Positions 36,996-49,829 of a stretch of 64,000 nt of DNA are shown piece by piece. Below the pieces are notes generated by a model. It worked only from the letters and a program-made list of their open reading frames with translations, was not told the DNA's origin and searched no databases. The stretch is taken from the NCBI GenBank assembly GCA_037349315.1, contig JBAIAC010000010.1, positions 32,466,001 through 32,530,000 of the forward strand. Reading direction: 5' to 3'. Made by a program: the position numbers and the translations under genes. Each line of letters starts with the position of its first letter. Within the stretch, counting starts at the first letter, position 1. Source of the stretch: Chelydra serpentina. Its lineage: Eukaryota; Chordata; Testudines; Chelydridae.

Positions 36996-37229
36996 CTGCT
37001 TGTTGAATGATTTGTTTGCGATAGGTGTCCAAGTGCTGAACCTTGTGTTCAAGCTCTCAGCGGTCTGGATTTTACTGGAAGACACTCTGATGGACTTCAC
37101 GGTGTTTTCTGCAAGGAGTCCTAAACTCTCTAGTTGCCATTGTTTAACAGTGTGGGGACTTGGTGTTACATAACCTGTTGTCATCATTGCATCAGCGATA
37201 CTTGGTTACACCAGCTTTGTTAGAGTCAC
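36996..37229 (-). CDS. ECT2L: ECT2L coding exon 1 with start codon
   Basis: Coding part 36996-37187 gives residues 1-64 and ends on a codon boundary (FNKQ, donor CAG|GTAAG). Two adjacent in-frame ATGs (37185-37187 and the next codon) fit as start, with G or A at -3. The acceptor (TTTCTAG) ends at 37230, leaving 42 nt of 5' UTR in this exon. An out-of-frame ATG-CAA-TGA just upstream overlaps the start codon. The start is the least certain part of the model, since no upstream exon was found. Confidence 0.8.
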
Positions 37230-40200
37230 CTAGAAATTCAGTGAATTAAAGAGATGTGATCTAAATAATTCTTAGTAGAGATGGGTGCAAACTGTAGAAT
37301 TCAAACTTGGATTCAGATCTGAAGCCCACTCCCAACTCCCCCTATACTCAGTGGGGTATTTAGATCCAGAAGCCTGATTCCAGGCCCATTTTATATATTG
37401 TTCGTGTCTTAAAAATACCTTGCTGTCAATCTTATATCTTGCAATCTTACCTATGTTTAGATGAGGCAGCTGGGTAAAGGGCATCAGTGTGTACATAAGC
37501 AGGCCCAATGCTTGAGCTGTGATTTCATCAGATCGCATAACTGACATTGGGACTGGTCAGTAAGAACCTAGATGGGAGACTTCCCAAGCTACCAAAGGAA
37601 GTTCTGTTGCCTCAATAGGTGGCAATCTGCCCTCTTTCATATGAACCAATGAGCTGGTGTGACTCTTATGGCTTCTGTTCTTGTGTGGGTGCCTTCTTCT
37701 AGTCATTACAAATTCCATGGGGGTTTTTTGTAGAGAAGGGTAGCTGCCCTATTGTTCTGGCCAAATTATAAATTGAGTAATTAGTCTACTTATGTACAAT
37801 TCTCATCACCATTCCCTTTTAATACCTTTAAAATTAACATTGGCCTCATGAAAACGGCAAGAACTGTAATCCTGGAGACCAATTAATTTTATTTTAAAAA
37901 TAAATATTTACCAAGTATTTACTAGGTACAGGTTGGGTTGTGGTGGTGCATACTTCCCCCACATCTGCCGACCATTGTATCTCAACCATAAGCTAGAAAG
38001 CTGCCATTTCTGTGTGTGAGTAGTTTATTCTCCATACCCATTCAGTGCTTGGTCCCTCTCTGATAACAAGGGACCTATTGTGGTGATGATACCATATTTC
38101 CTCTGGTTTATGGACCTAGTACTGCTGTAGCTAATGCTAGGTCTGTTAGGTTCCCCTTTCCCTCTCCCATTATGGAATCCATGTCTGGTCATTACTGAAT
38201 AGCCACTGATGAGATGGCACTTTGTCCCTATTTTAAATTGTGCTATAAAAGATATGCTGAAATGTCTTGTCTCCCCACGCTGCTTGCCTGCAAATTACAT
38301 TTGCATTTTCATTTCTGTGCGTTTTCATTTAAAAAAAAAAACCCTCACAATTTCTCTGGAAGAGGAATGTAACCTCCTTGCCCTATTAAAGTTCTTATCT
38401 CTAGCCTCTGCTACAAATCAGTCATGCACATAGTACCTCACAATTCTGAAAAACCTAGAATGGTCATTTTTGCTTTAGTTTTGAAATCTTTACACCTGTT
38501 GCTCTGCAGCCTGTATGATTCAGGCCTGCAGGACATTACTCCCTGCCCTTTCTATTAACATGAATACGCGAAAACTAAAATACAAAGCAACCCACTTTTC
38601 CCATAGAACAGGGAGTTCATAGTCACTTGAATGCTTTACCTCTAGGAGAGGATGTCTTGCTTTTCCTTCTGCGCAAGCTGCTGGAGAGATGCAGTGGAAG
38701 CTGGAATTACTCCTGCCTTGGATGAGGGTCAGTACTCCCCCATCTCCATAGGAACTGCACAACAAGCTACACCTTGGGCTCACAGCCAGAGCTTGACTCA
38801 GGCTACAGTTGCCTTGTGTGCCCCTCCCCTAAAGGGGAAGGACCTGCGGCACAGCTTCAAATCTCAGTGTGAGCTCACTCCCACTAGACTGGCAACTTTG
38901 CAGCTGCCCATATACTGTGTAGCGACATGGGCGTGGAACCATCTCTTACATTCCCACTGTAACAGGCCCCTTACCCTACATGTGGCAGTGACACAGCAGA
39001 ATTGGGCTGCAGCAATCCTGAACAGAAGGGAATGGCACTGGTATGTCCCAGGGTGGGGCAGGCCTAATGGAGAGCAGCATAGTTGTACTAAACTACAGCA
39101 CAGCACCATCCATACAAACTAGTGTACAATGGGACAACCTACCACTATTGCAAGTGAGTCAGGACTGAAGGCCAGCACCTCTCAGCTAGGGAGATCATTC
39201 TGAAAGGGGACTGTTGGGTAGGCACAGCTTTTGTAGAACTAGGTAAGATTATACTAATTGTAAAGGTTGAGAAACTGGAACACAAGTTAAGGAACTTCCC
39301 TAGGATCACAAAGCCAGTCAGTGGCAATGTAGGAAATATAAATAAGGTTTATATTATTGACTTCCAATCTCTCCTAGGAACCATGCTCCCATGATGCTGC
39401 AACACTAACTACCTTTATCTCATTCAAAGTGTGTTTCAGAAGTGTACGGCTTTGAGGGGCACAAGTGAAGGAGCAGGATATTTTTTAAGCTGCTCCCTAA
39501 ATCTCCACTGTTAATCAAAATGTTGATTAACTTTGTTTGCAGCTATACAGTTAAACAGTAATTGGTTTGGCAAGTTTTTTTTTCTGAGCTAATCTATTTG
39601 TGGCACCCACTATGCAACCTGGAATTTTGCCCAGGATATGGTAACTTATTCTTACACTAGATGACCTCCTGAGGTCCCTTCCAACCCTGATATTCTATGA
39701 ACACTCTAGTAGAACCAACTCCTTCAGGTGACATCAATCATCTTATGAAATATTGATTTTCTTGTTACTAAATCTGTTTGCTACTTGCAGTCTAAAGAGA
39801 CACTGTTAAAGCTGACAAGCCAAAAATCACAACCATCTCCCTTTAAATAAATATGTATATTCCATTTCCTCAGGTCTCCTGCAGTAGTCCATACTACTTG
39901 AAGATAGATTTCAAATAGTTTCTACATAAAAACACTACACTCCTGCTTGCAAAAAGGTTTAGAGCTAAAAATCCTAAGTACAGGAATTGCCTAGTTATTG
40001 GCTGTCCGAAATCTGACAAAACCTTGGTAACACTTTCCTTTGCTAGTGTGGTCAGTGTATTATCCTCCCACTTCCTCTACTCTGCTCCCAACCTCTCCAG
40101 AAGACATCCATCAGATTAGGAGTTGGGGATCTTCTGTGGTGGCAAACTCTTTCTAAAGATTCTCACTGACAAAGGGGTGAGTAAATCACAGTAGAACAAG

Positions 40201-41000
40201 AGAAATTTGGGGGAAGGACTTTACTAGGAATCTGACGGTTTAGTGCGGGATTTGGGCTTCTAGGTGGGAGAAGGAAGGGGGAATGCCAGTACTTTACTTA
40301 GATGGTGCAAGAGTTGGGCTTGTTTTCAGTGGGGATTATGGTATCTAAAGCCTCCTCCTCACAGAGTTGGAGTTTCTGTTTAGAACTTTAGGGATCAGAC
40401 AAAGCTACAATTGATTCATAAGGAAAGAGGTGGGAGCTTATGAGGCAAAGAACTGTGTTCTTTCAATGAAGGTCTATGGAATCATCTTCTCTGAGTGGGA
40501 CTTTTCTCCTCTGTTCCAGTCACTGGTAATGTGGATAGATCAAGAGCTCAGAAAACCCAAAAGGGAAGGGAGAAAGACTTCACTCCTGCTATAGAACAAC
40601 TGCACACAAAAAATAGAATCTGAATAAACAGTTTAACTACTACACATTAGAACAAATGCACCACTGAGTGCACATTTTCACATGCCCTGGTAGAAGTTTT
40701 GAGCCAGCACATAATCAGTCTTTGCACAAACGCTTTTCTCTGTCCATGTTCAAGAAATGTAGCAATTTGTATGGGATTTGGGCTTATGCTGCTACAAGGC
40801 AGGAGCAAAGATTCAGCTTGATCGTATGAAAGGAACATTGTGTGGGGTAGATTTGTGCTTGTTAGCTATGGGTCTGCTGTATCAACTGTGAATCTATCAG
40901 TACAACATCTTCAGTATTGAAATATGTATAGTAATGTGTGCACCACAAAACCTGACAGTAGAAGCACTTTTTAGGAACAGACTTCTTGTTACTGGGCATG
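37230..41000. other. Region between ECT2L exon 1 and the CCDC28A 3' end
   Basis: It must hold the ECT2L promoter and at least one noncoding exon, but there is no CpG island and no exon I can defend. Open frames at 38.5-39.1 kb on both strands lack any family signature. A short CR1 tail (39654-39701) and a MIR-like core (about 39256-39330) are the only named items. Confidence 0.5.
39654..39701 (+). repeat. CR1 3' tail fragment
   Basis: CTAGATGACCTCCTGAGGTC followed by CCTTCCAACCCTGATATTCT, the conserved last bases of CR1 LINEs, here on the plus strand. Confidence 0.85.
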
Positions 41001-41807
41001 TGTTGAAGGTCAGTGTTTATTGTTGCAGACTCTCCCCTCTCCTGAAATAACTAAAAATAGGGAACAGCTGTTAACCCCCCGAAAAGGGAGACTTTACTAA
41101 ACAAAAGAAGTTAATGGAAAGCAAAGTAGTGTAGAATGGATTTATTATGGAGTGACACTGTTTAAGTATTGCTGAGAATTCAAAACTGACCAAACCAATA
41201 ACATGGACTGCCAGTATGTATTCCAATTCTAACTGGGGGACATTTAAGTGGCTGACAGAGCAAGGGAAAAAATTGACTTTGTAAAAATTCAGACCATATA
41301 AGAGCTTTATCTGATCATAATTAAAGAGATGCTACCCTTTTTAACATAGCGTATGGTATATTTTAAAATAAATTAATAAGCACTCATTTAATGGCAAACA
41401 AAACACACTAAAGAGTGTGCAGATTGTTGAAATACTAGGCAGGAAGGCAGCTTCAAAAAACCTTCCCTGCTAGCTTTGTCAAAATTGGAGTAACGTTAGT
41501 GATTATATGTACATATATAAATCCAACAGACATATGAACAACACTGAGCATGTACTTTCAAGTTTTCCCCAAACACTTTATATTAAATAAGGCATTAAAA
41601 CAAAGCATAGCAGCACACCATTGCAATTAGAGCAATAGATTCCAACCCTGATATATCGCAGTGCTCAAATCTGCTAACAGGAATGTGTGAAAATAATCAC
41701 TTGCATTTGCACTTTAATTCTTTGTTGTGGAAAATGAGTAAGACTCTAGATTCCATTGGAAAAATAAAGATGTGACTTCTTGGAGAGGTCTCTAAAAACC
41801 TACACTT

Positions 41808-41862
41808 TTAGCTGGAGGAGGTATTTGGGATATCTTGTGCATCTGCTAAATGAAGTTTTTGT
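41808..41862 (-). CDS. CCDC28A: CCDC28A exon 6, C-terminus and stop
   Basis: 55 coding nt: QKLHLADAQDIPNTSSS and TAA (41808-41810). Acceptor TCTTTGTTCCAG. The 3' UTR continues left; AATAAA signals on the minus strand at 41141-41146 and 41016-41021 are candidate polyadenylation signals. Confidence 0.93.
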
Positions 41863-42777
41863 CTGGAACAAAGAGTTAAGAAATTAAGTTTTCATATGAT
41901 AACACAAGAGATAATTTACCTTATGAATATCTGTATGATACTGGTATTTAATGTTTGTAGAGTGTGATAGATTTGAGATGATTTAAAAGAACAAAATATT
42001 ACACATTGCCTGACATGCTGGAATATCAATACACATTGGATACAATTATACACAAGGTCAAAGTTTACATGCCAGAGGAAACTAACAGTATCACAAGTCA
42101 TCTTAGTGCTAAGCACATTGTCACCAATTTAAAAATAAATTAATCCTCTTTTATTGCAATTACAAAATAGCCTGATCCAAATATTTTCAATAAAATGCAA
42201 ACAGTAAAAATGAAATACATATTTAATATTTTCCTTGCCTAAAAAAATAGTTTAAATTTAGAGACTAACAACAAATCTTAAATGGGAAGATTGAAAGAAT
42301 GGAGACGTGCAGGTATCTAGACGGGCACAGCCCTGGTCCTGTGCGTTTACATAAGAAAATGTATTAAACAAATCTCTTAGAATACAGACCATTCACTATT
42401 CATTTGAGGACATCTGAAATCCTCATTAGAATACTCTCCTTATATTAAAAGGTGCTAACTCAGATCAGTTGCTTTTTATTTGGAGCCCAATGAATCAGAC
42501 ATTTTAGAACCACTTTTTCTGACAAGGGTGGGAACAGTTATGCCATAAATTTCTGTAAATGTTGTAATATAGTAAATGTATTATAGCAGGGGCTGATTTC
42601 ACTTAATATCAGCTTGCAAAACAGTTTCCAATAAATCCTACTCAAATTCCAAAACATACACATTTGGGACTGAACTATTTCACACTTGGCCTCTGGCTTG
42701 GTGAAACATTTTGGAAAGTTCTTATTTATCTCATCTACTTATATGGTCCTTGTTATTGTTGTATCTGAGCACCTTAT

Positions 42778-42978
42778 ACTCGTGGATAAATTTATGATCA
42801 CAACACCCCTGCGAGGTAGGGGAACACTATCATCCCCATTTTACAGACAGGGAAGTGAGGCACAGAGAGATTAAGTATCTTTCACACAGGAAGTAGGTAT
42901 CAGAGCAGGGAATTAAACAGTGTGTCTCAAGTCCCAGGCTGGTGCCCTAACCACTGGACCATCTTTCTGCAATGGTTA
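42778..42978 (-). repeat. MIR-type SINE, fairly complete
   Basis: Reverse MIR order: CCCCATTTTACAGACAGGG, GAGGCACAGAGAGATTAAGT, AGCAGGGAATTAAAC and GCCCTAACCACTGGACCAT, the last being the tRNA-derived head. In an intron of CCDC28A. Confidence 0.8.
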
Positions 42979-43721
42979 GGAGGCTTACAAGAATGGAAAT
43001 GACAACTTAAGGTAATGTACACATTAATATAAATGTAAGTTATTTAGCTGGTTATTTGCAGTTGTTAATGCTTAGGCATTTAACGGTAATGCTGCAGTTC
43101 TGTATTTTGCATATTTCAGTGATCTATGTTCTAAGTTTATGTGCAAGTTTCCTCCTAAACTTGCCCTAAAAAGTGTTGTTAAAAACTGAAGAGTATTAGA
43201 TTTTTTTTGCCCTAGTAGCAGCAGGACAGAACTCCACTCCTGAACACTCAGAGTTGCTCCAGAGTTCCTAGCTACAGTGGGTAGTTAATATCAAGGTTTG
43301 CACTCAACTGGCTAAACAGTCTTTTTTTCTCAACATGTCCAGTCTAAAATTTTATACTTCAACTATGACAATTTTAGATATCTGTGTCTGATGTACCTTT
43401 TTCTTTCAAAGTGTAAACAGAAACAGTTAATGAAGAAATCTTTAAAGAAATAGCCTATGCACAAAGCTTTGGTTAGATCTACAGCAACCTACAGTTTGAG
43501 TGTTACAGGAAAGCCATCTGTAAGCTAGAGGGATCTGAAAACATGACATACTACAGCCCTTAATTTCAAAAAGGAGCACTGTTAAAATCCTTTGAACTCT
43601 CCTGAGCTACAGAACATCTGTGAAATGTATTTTCTGGAAATTTAATAGTATAATTTGGATTCCGATCAACTCTTTATTGCAAAAATGTTTACCAAAAAAT
43701 GACATTTAATAAAAAGGATAC

Positions 43722-43744
43722 ATAGAGGAATTCAGTTCTTCCAG
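43722..43744 (-). CDS. CCDC28A: CCDC28A exon 5, 23-nt microexon
   Basis: Only 23 nt: CTG GAA GAA CTG AAT TCC TCT AT, giving LEELNSS plus two bases, joined to A of the next exon as isoleucine. Acceptor TTTATATTGCAG, donor TAT|GTATCC (weak). Leaving it out would shift the frame, so it is needed for the conserved C-terminus. Confidence 0.9.
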
Positions 43745-44338
43745 CTGCAATATAAATGAACAAAGTAGGAGAAAAAACACCATAGTTATAATTAATCAAG
43801 TAAACATGCCAATAATACAATTATAAATGGTACTAGCGCAAATGTAGGGTCTGTTGCAAAAAAATTAAACAAACCCTTCATGATAGTACTGTAAGTTTAA
43901 AAGCAAGTGTAGCTCTACACTAGGAAGTTTTGAGAAATCAGACTTTTTGGATATTTAACAGTTTTCCTATTTATCGAAGAAGGCACCAGAGAAAAAGATT
44001 GATACATTTAGAATACATAGGTCCAAATAATTCCCTCTGTCTAGTCTCTGCTAGGTGTGGCAGAGGAAGGAACACAGGGAAGATGGTTCAGCTCCCTGAT
44101 GCTCAGGCTGGTTCTACATCAGCCAACGCTCTGAGACAGCTTGCAGGACATTAAACGCTGCTCTAAACTGCACAAACTGGTAGAGGCGCCACAAGGAATA
44201 GTCTGAATAAGAGGGATGGACAAGGCACTTGTATTTCTTCAAAATTAATGTGAAGGAAGTAGAATCCTGGGCAGATATGGGAAATATCCTGGGTCATTAG
44301 AGTCACCTTTTTCCTCAACACATTGAACCCTAATTCTA

Positions 44339-44620
<282 letters not shown>

Positions 44621-45728
44621 TTATGTAAGAGTCTGACAATGGGGTAAGGAGCAAAGTCTAAGCTACTGCATGTATATCTTAGATGGATTTTCATAGTAGA
44701 AGGGAAAAAGTGGTCAAATATCAGAAACAAATCCATTTACCTTCCATAGGACTCAGTTTTTCTTTCCATGGCTATTATTGTAACTTTTTAAATAAGAGCT
44801 TCTGTCCTTGTATTTGATCCTGTATTTGGGTCATGCTGAATTTGTGATATCAATCACTTCAATGGCAAAAAACTAATATTTTAAACAGGTGGGGTGTTCT
44901 CACCCTGTTCTGAATGGAAGATCTGCATACTGGATATGTCCACCCCTGCCCAATCTCTAGACTTAGCCTTATTTTTCGCTTAAATTGTCATCAGACTAAA
45001 CTTTCTCACTAAACTTGGCTGTTCCTGGGGTTTCTCCTTCAGCACTTCATAACCTCTGTCTCACAGACATGCTCAAACCCCTCCTATTTAACCAGATTAT
45101 AGCTAATTGGATACCCCCGAACTAATGTATGTACCTTGCAAAAGTACCTCCACATTTCTCTGCAGGGTTCAAGCACGTGGCAACATGAATGACTAAGCAG
45201 AAGAGCCCTGTAACCCCATGCAGAGCCCTAGAAACTTACACCTGTTGTATACAATATTATGATTCCACTTCAAGGTCAAAGAGAAGAGTAAGATGGGCTG
45301 CATGCATGAAAGCAAATATCTTCAATTGCATTAGACCTAATCCTGCTCACATTAAAGTTAATGACCACACTTCAAGAGAGCTATGGGCTTAGGTTCTAAA
45401 CAAGAGCACTGAGCACTTTGATGCCATGTATGAGGCATAGGTTCTGGAAAAACTCCACTGCAGAATTGAGTGGAGATGTCACATGATATACTTAGGTTCT
45501 AAAGGTAAAAGACATCTGCATGGACCATCAGTCAATAGTTCATGAAGCAGCAGCATTCTGACTATAGGCAAGAATTTGCAGTGATAATCAATTTATAGTA
45601 CAAAAATTCACCCATAAAGAGGAAATAGGCATAACCGACGCTAGGATTCTAAAAAGCTACCCAATACCAACCCCTTTTCTTATCACCTCTTGACCAAGTA
45701 ATATAGCATCACACTTTAATGTTACAGG

Positions 45729-45851
45729 TAGGGTGACTAGACAGCAAGTGTGAAAAATCAGGACGGGGGTGGGGGGTAATAGGAGCCTATATAAGAAAAA
45801 GACCCAAAAATCAGGACTGTCCCTATAAAATCAGGACATCTGGTCACCCTA
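45729..45851. mobile_element. 123-bp hAT-type MITE, TAGGGTGACC family
   Basis: Ends TAGGGTGACTAGACA and ATCTGGTCACCCTA. Duplication GTTACAGG / GTTACAAG (7 of 8) at 45721-45728 and 45852-45859. Same family as 17970-18079, with a different middle (CCCAAAAATCAGGACTGTCC). Confidence 0.92.
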
Positions 45852-46376
45852 GTTACAAGTGAAGTTCTATACAGAAACTCTATTTCTGGCAAGATGTAAA
45901 TTTGGCAAAACCAGAATTCAGTCCCCCAGCATAAGACAAAATTTTAAACTTTTTAATTTTAATTAAATATTAGCAGGTATACAGTTTGAATTTGTTTCCT
46001 AGTTTGGAATTTATTACTTCATTTCATCAAGACATCTTATTTCTTGGTTACATTTCTGCTAATATTTAACATACGCAAAGTAGTTTTAAACTTGATATTT
46101 TAAATCTACAAGCCAAGAAACTGATTTGTGTGTCCCCTATGACAATTGGAACACAATCTCTTAGCACACAAGCACTATGAAAGGGACTTTTTGACACAAC
46201 ATAGACCCAAAGATAACCCTATCATTCACAGGGTTGCTATCTCAAATGTCCAATAAAATAATCATGACCAAGTTAAATTTTACTTAAACAAGTACAGACT
46301 AACCTCTTGTCTAATACAGATTGACAATCTCTTTGTAACCAGCACATCTGTTTGAAAAAAACCTGCTATATCTTTA

Positions 46377-46661
<285 letters not shown>

Positions 46662-47292
46662 CTAGAAATCCGCCTTAAAAGGACAACTGTAGTGAATGTA
46701 CATATCTTAACTGCACCAGCAAATTACAAAGTGTTGATCACAAATTTTACCTAAATATAAAGTGATCAAATTATGAAGCCACTATCTTGACAACCTGATA
46801 ATACAAAGCAGGACTCCAAGAATCTGCTTTCTTATTACCATTAAAAAGCACAGGATAGTCCACACATTTTCCTTTTAAAAGTATTAAGAAAAACCTTTTG
46901 ACTTCCCAATACTTTGATAGGAAGCAGACTCCTGGAACTCTGGTATCAAACTAGGTATCAAACTAGGCCCCTGGGTGGGGAAGTAAATAACAAGGCAACC
47001 ACATTCACTGAACAGATATTAAAGCAGTAACAGGTATTTCTAAGGTATACATTCATATTAGCTAAGATTTTATAACTTGTCATTAGTTTTATTTTTCTTC
47101 CATAGAACTGCATGAAAGTTAGCCAAGCAGACACATTCTTAAATACTCTGCATACAGTGCACGCTCATAAGTGTGGAGAAAACTCAAGTGAATTCAATCT
47201 TTTTACTCAACTATTCCATGAGTAGTTTATCCTGATGTAAATACGGTTTTGTGGGCTGAATATAACCTGCAAATACTACTATAGTTTAAAGA

Positions 47293-47640
47293 ACAGGATT
47301 ACTTGTGGCACCTTAGAGACTAACAAATTTATTTCAGCATAAGCTTTTGTGGGCTACAGCTCACTTCATCAGACGCATGGAATGGAACACACAGCAAGCA
47401 GATATTTATACATTCAGAGAAACAAGAAAAGGTGGAAGTACCTATACCAACTTTAAGATGTTTCTCTGATGTATAAATATCTGCTTACTGTGTGTTCCAT
47501 TCCATGCGTCTGATGAAGTGAGCTGTAGCCCACAAAAGCTTATGCTGAAATAAATTTGTTAGTCTCTAAGGTACCACAAGTAATCCTGGTTTTTTTGCTG
47601 ACACAGGCTAACCTGGCTGCTACTCTGAAACCTGTTACTA
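47293..47640. mobile_element. Penelope-like terminal repeats, head-to-head, no coding part
   Basis: Two inverted arms (about 47293-47400 and 47480-47633) share ACTTGTGGCACCTTAGAGAC and AGCATAAGCTTTTGTGGGCT. The arms carry hammerhead-like order but with AAAA instead of GAAA (47345-47348 on the minus strand, 47534-47537 on the plus strand), so the core is broken in both. Confidence 0.85.
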
Positions 47641-48239
47641 TAGTTTAGAAACTGCAATAAATTTCCATATGACCCCCAAGTCAGGCTAATAGCTTGGCAA
47701 TCCACAGAAATTATTCATACATATAAAAATAAGTTTAGGTCAAATTTAACAACAACAAAATATCGACGTTATTATATTTCCCCCATATCTTGCCATATGA
47801 GGAATAATCCTGATGTGTATTTTAAAACATTATTGAGCTTCACACAATGATAAATTATAGTCCATTCTCACATCAGCTGCAGTTACTGTAGATTTCTAGA
47901 GTGGTACACCTTGCATTTTGGATAATATATTTTTAGAGAGAACATTTTTCCTGAAATGCAATGGAGAAAATATCTACTGCACTTCTGAGTGGCAGATTCA
48001 GCAAGCTCTGCCATTCTGCGGATATTGGCACCTCCACATTAGATCTCAGTGCATCACTGATAAAGATAAAGACTACTACAAAGATTGCTTAAGAATTTTG
48101 TTCTCAACCCTATACTCTACTCACCTCTGCCTACATGCATTAGTTCACTATTTAACCTCCAGCTAATACTTTTAGGCCAATAAGTCCAACTGTCTCTCCT
48201 TTTACCACCCTCTATGATTTGTAGAATATTAGGAACTTA

Positions 48240-48437
<198 letters not shown>

Positions 48438-49829
48438 CTTATGGAAGGAATAAAATAGTTAAATATCCATTGAAAGGGGCAAACAAGTTATTTATTATAA
48501 AGAACTGTAGTGATGCTCAGGCATATTGTATAAGAGTCTAGTTTTTAACCCCCTCACAGATCAGCAGCAACCGCTTTACCCAAAAAGGAAAATCTTGATT
48601 TTCAAGATAAGCTAGCAAAGCCTGTATGAGCAGCAGAAGAATCAAGATAATAAATCTAGGCCTTCCAAGTCAGCTGGAGCCCCACTGGTAACTAAACTAT
48701 TCTACTACACTTATTTTCTGTTACATGATTGGTGTCTACTATAAATCACCCTTTCAGCCACTATTACTCAATTATCTCTGATTATCCTACTTAGACTATG
48801 ACTGAAGCAATTGTAGTATTATACAATGCATTAATATTCTAGAAATAACCTATATGTACCCAAATATTTAAAAACCACATCACTATGTGTTTTATAACAG
48901 CAATAATGAGCTTGGTATATGGCATTTCCTGGAAATGAATGACTACGTGGAGCCAGTGCCCCTAAATCTTCTCTTCAATCTTTATTAGTTAATTCTGTCA
49001 CTTCCTCAAAGTAGTCCTTCAGCAGTTAAAAAAAGCTCACACTGAAAGCACATGGGATCAGAGTAAGAAAACTGAAAAAAATAATAAGCCTGTTCAACTG
49101 CCACACTCCAGATGCTTTCCAGTTCTACTTTCTGCATAGAAGTAGCAGCATGAGCATTATATAAAAGCAAGCGGATATTAAATGTAGCAGTAAAATAAAA
49201 ACCAGTATAACAAACAGCATTACTTCATAGTTCATCTACAGCTGCCCTATTGTCAATGGAGAAAAACAGAAGAGGGAAAAAGCCAGTCCACTTTGCCACT
49301 TCAAACTTCTCTACTCCTCTATTTTACATTGAAACTTTCCTCTGTCCCACTTGGGGTTTCTGTTATTCATTCTTTCCTTCTCATGGCCAGCCCTTATTTA
49401 GAAGGGAGCAGCCTAGCTGAAATTCTATCTTCAGGATTGACACTGACATCATAATGCACTGACCCAAGCCTGCTGTTTTCTTTCACTATTTATAATTACT
49501 GTAAATCGATAAATCAAAATTAAAGGAATTGGGGATGAAGCAGAAACTTCAGACACAAGAAAAATTTTAACAGCCTGATTGCATAGGGTGGCGTCCCTGT
49601 GAGCTCTTACTACGTGCCCAACCATCACAGAAACTTAGGCTTCAGAAGGCATGAGAGCAGGGCCAGCAGTTCTGCAGGGTACAGACTGTTCTGGTGTGAT
49701 TGCGTTCACACGTGAGTGAGACATCCTGACACTGCCCGTGGATGTTCTTTGGGACTTGTCTTGTGCTATGTCTGGTGTGATGCTGTTTATCCAACCCCAA
49801 ATTCAAAAGCCGTAAGTCAAATTCATAGG
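48438..49829. other. CCDC28A intron 1, proximal part
   Basis: AT-rich intron without any repeat or exon I can name. Confidence 0.5.

Larger units (their letters stand above)
4966..37229 (-). other. ECT2L: ECT2L gene (F-box and RhoGEF protein), 3' end missing
   Basis: Seventeen coding exons on the minus strand join in one frame to 820 codons, with a consistent phase at each junction and GT-AG at every intron. Order in the product: N-terminal region (residues 1-121), F-box (about 122-162), linker, a middle region resembling DUF4347 (about 376-480), an alpha-helical stretch (505-600), then a Dbl-homology (DH) RhoGEF domain (about 610-800). This F-box plus DH layout is that of ECT2L, also called FBXO49. 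Known of the families: F-boxes bind SKP1 in SCF ubiquitin ligases, and DH domains exchange nucleotide on Rho GTPases; whether ECT2L does either is poorly documented. The C-terminal PH-like part is absent, so the last exons should lie left of base 1. A noncoding first exon must lie above 37230, because the first coding exon has its own acceptor; I could not place it. Confidence 0.93.

Noticed and set aside
38652..39122. Open frame of 156 codons, plus strand
   Set aside because: No recognisable domain, no splice context, not GC-biased coding; it sits in the spacer between the two genes.
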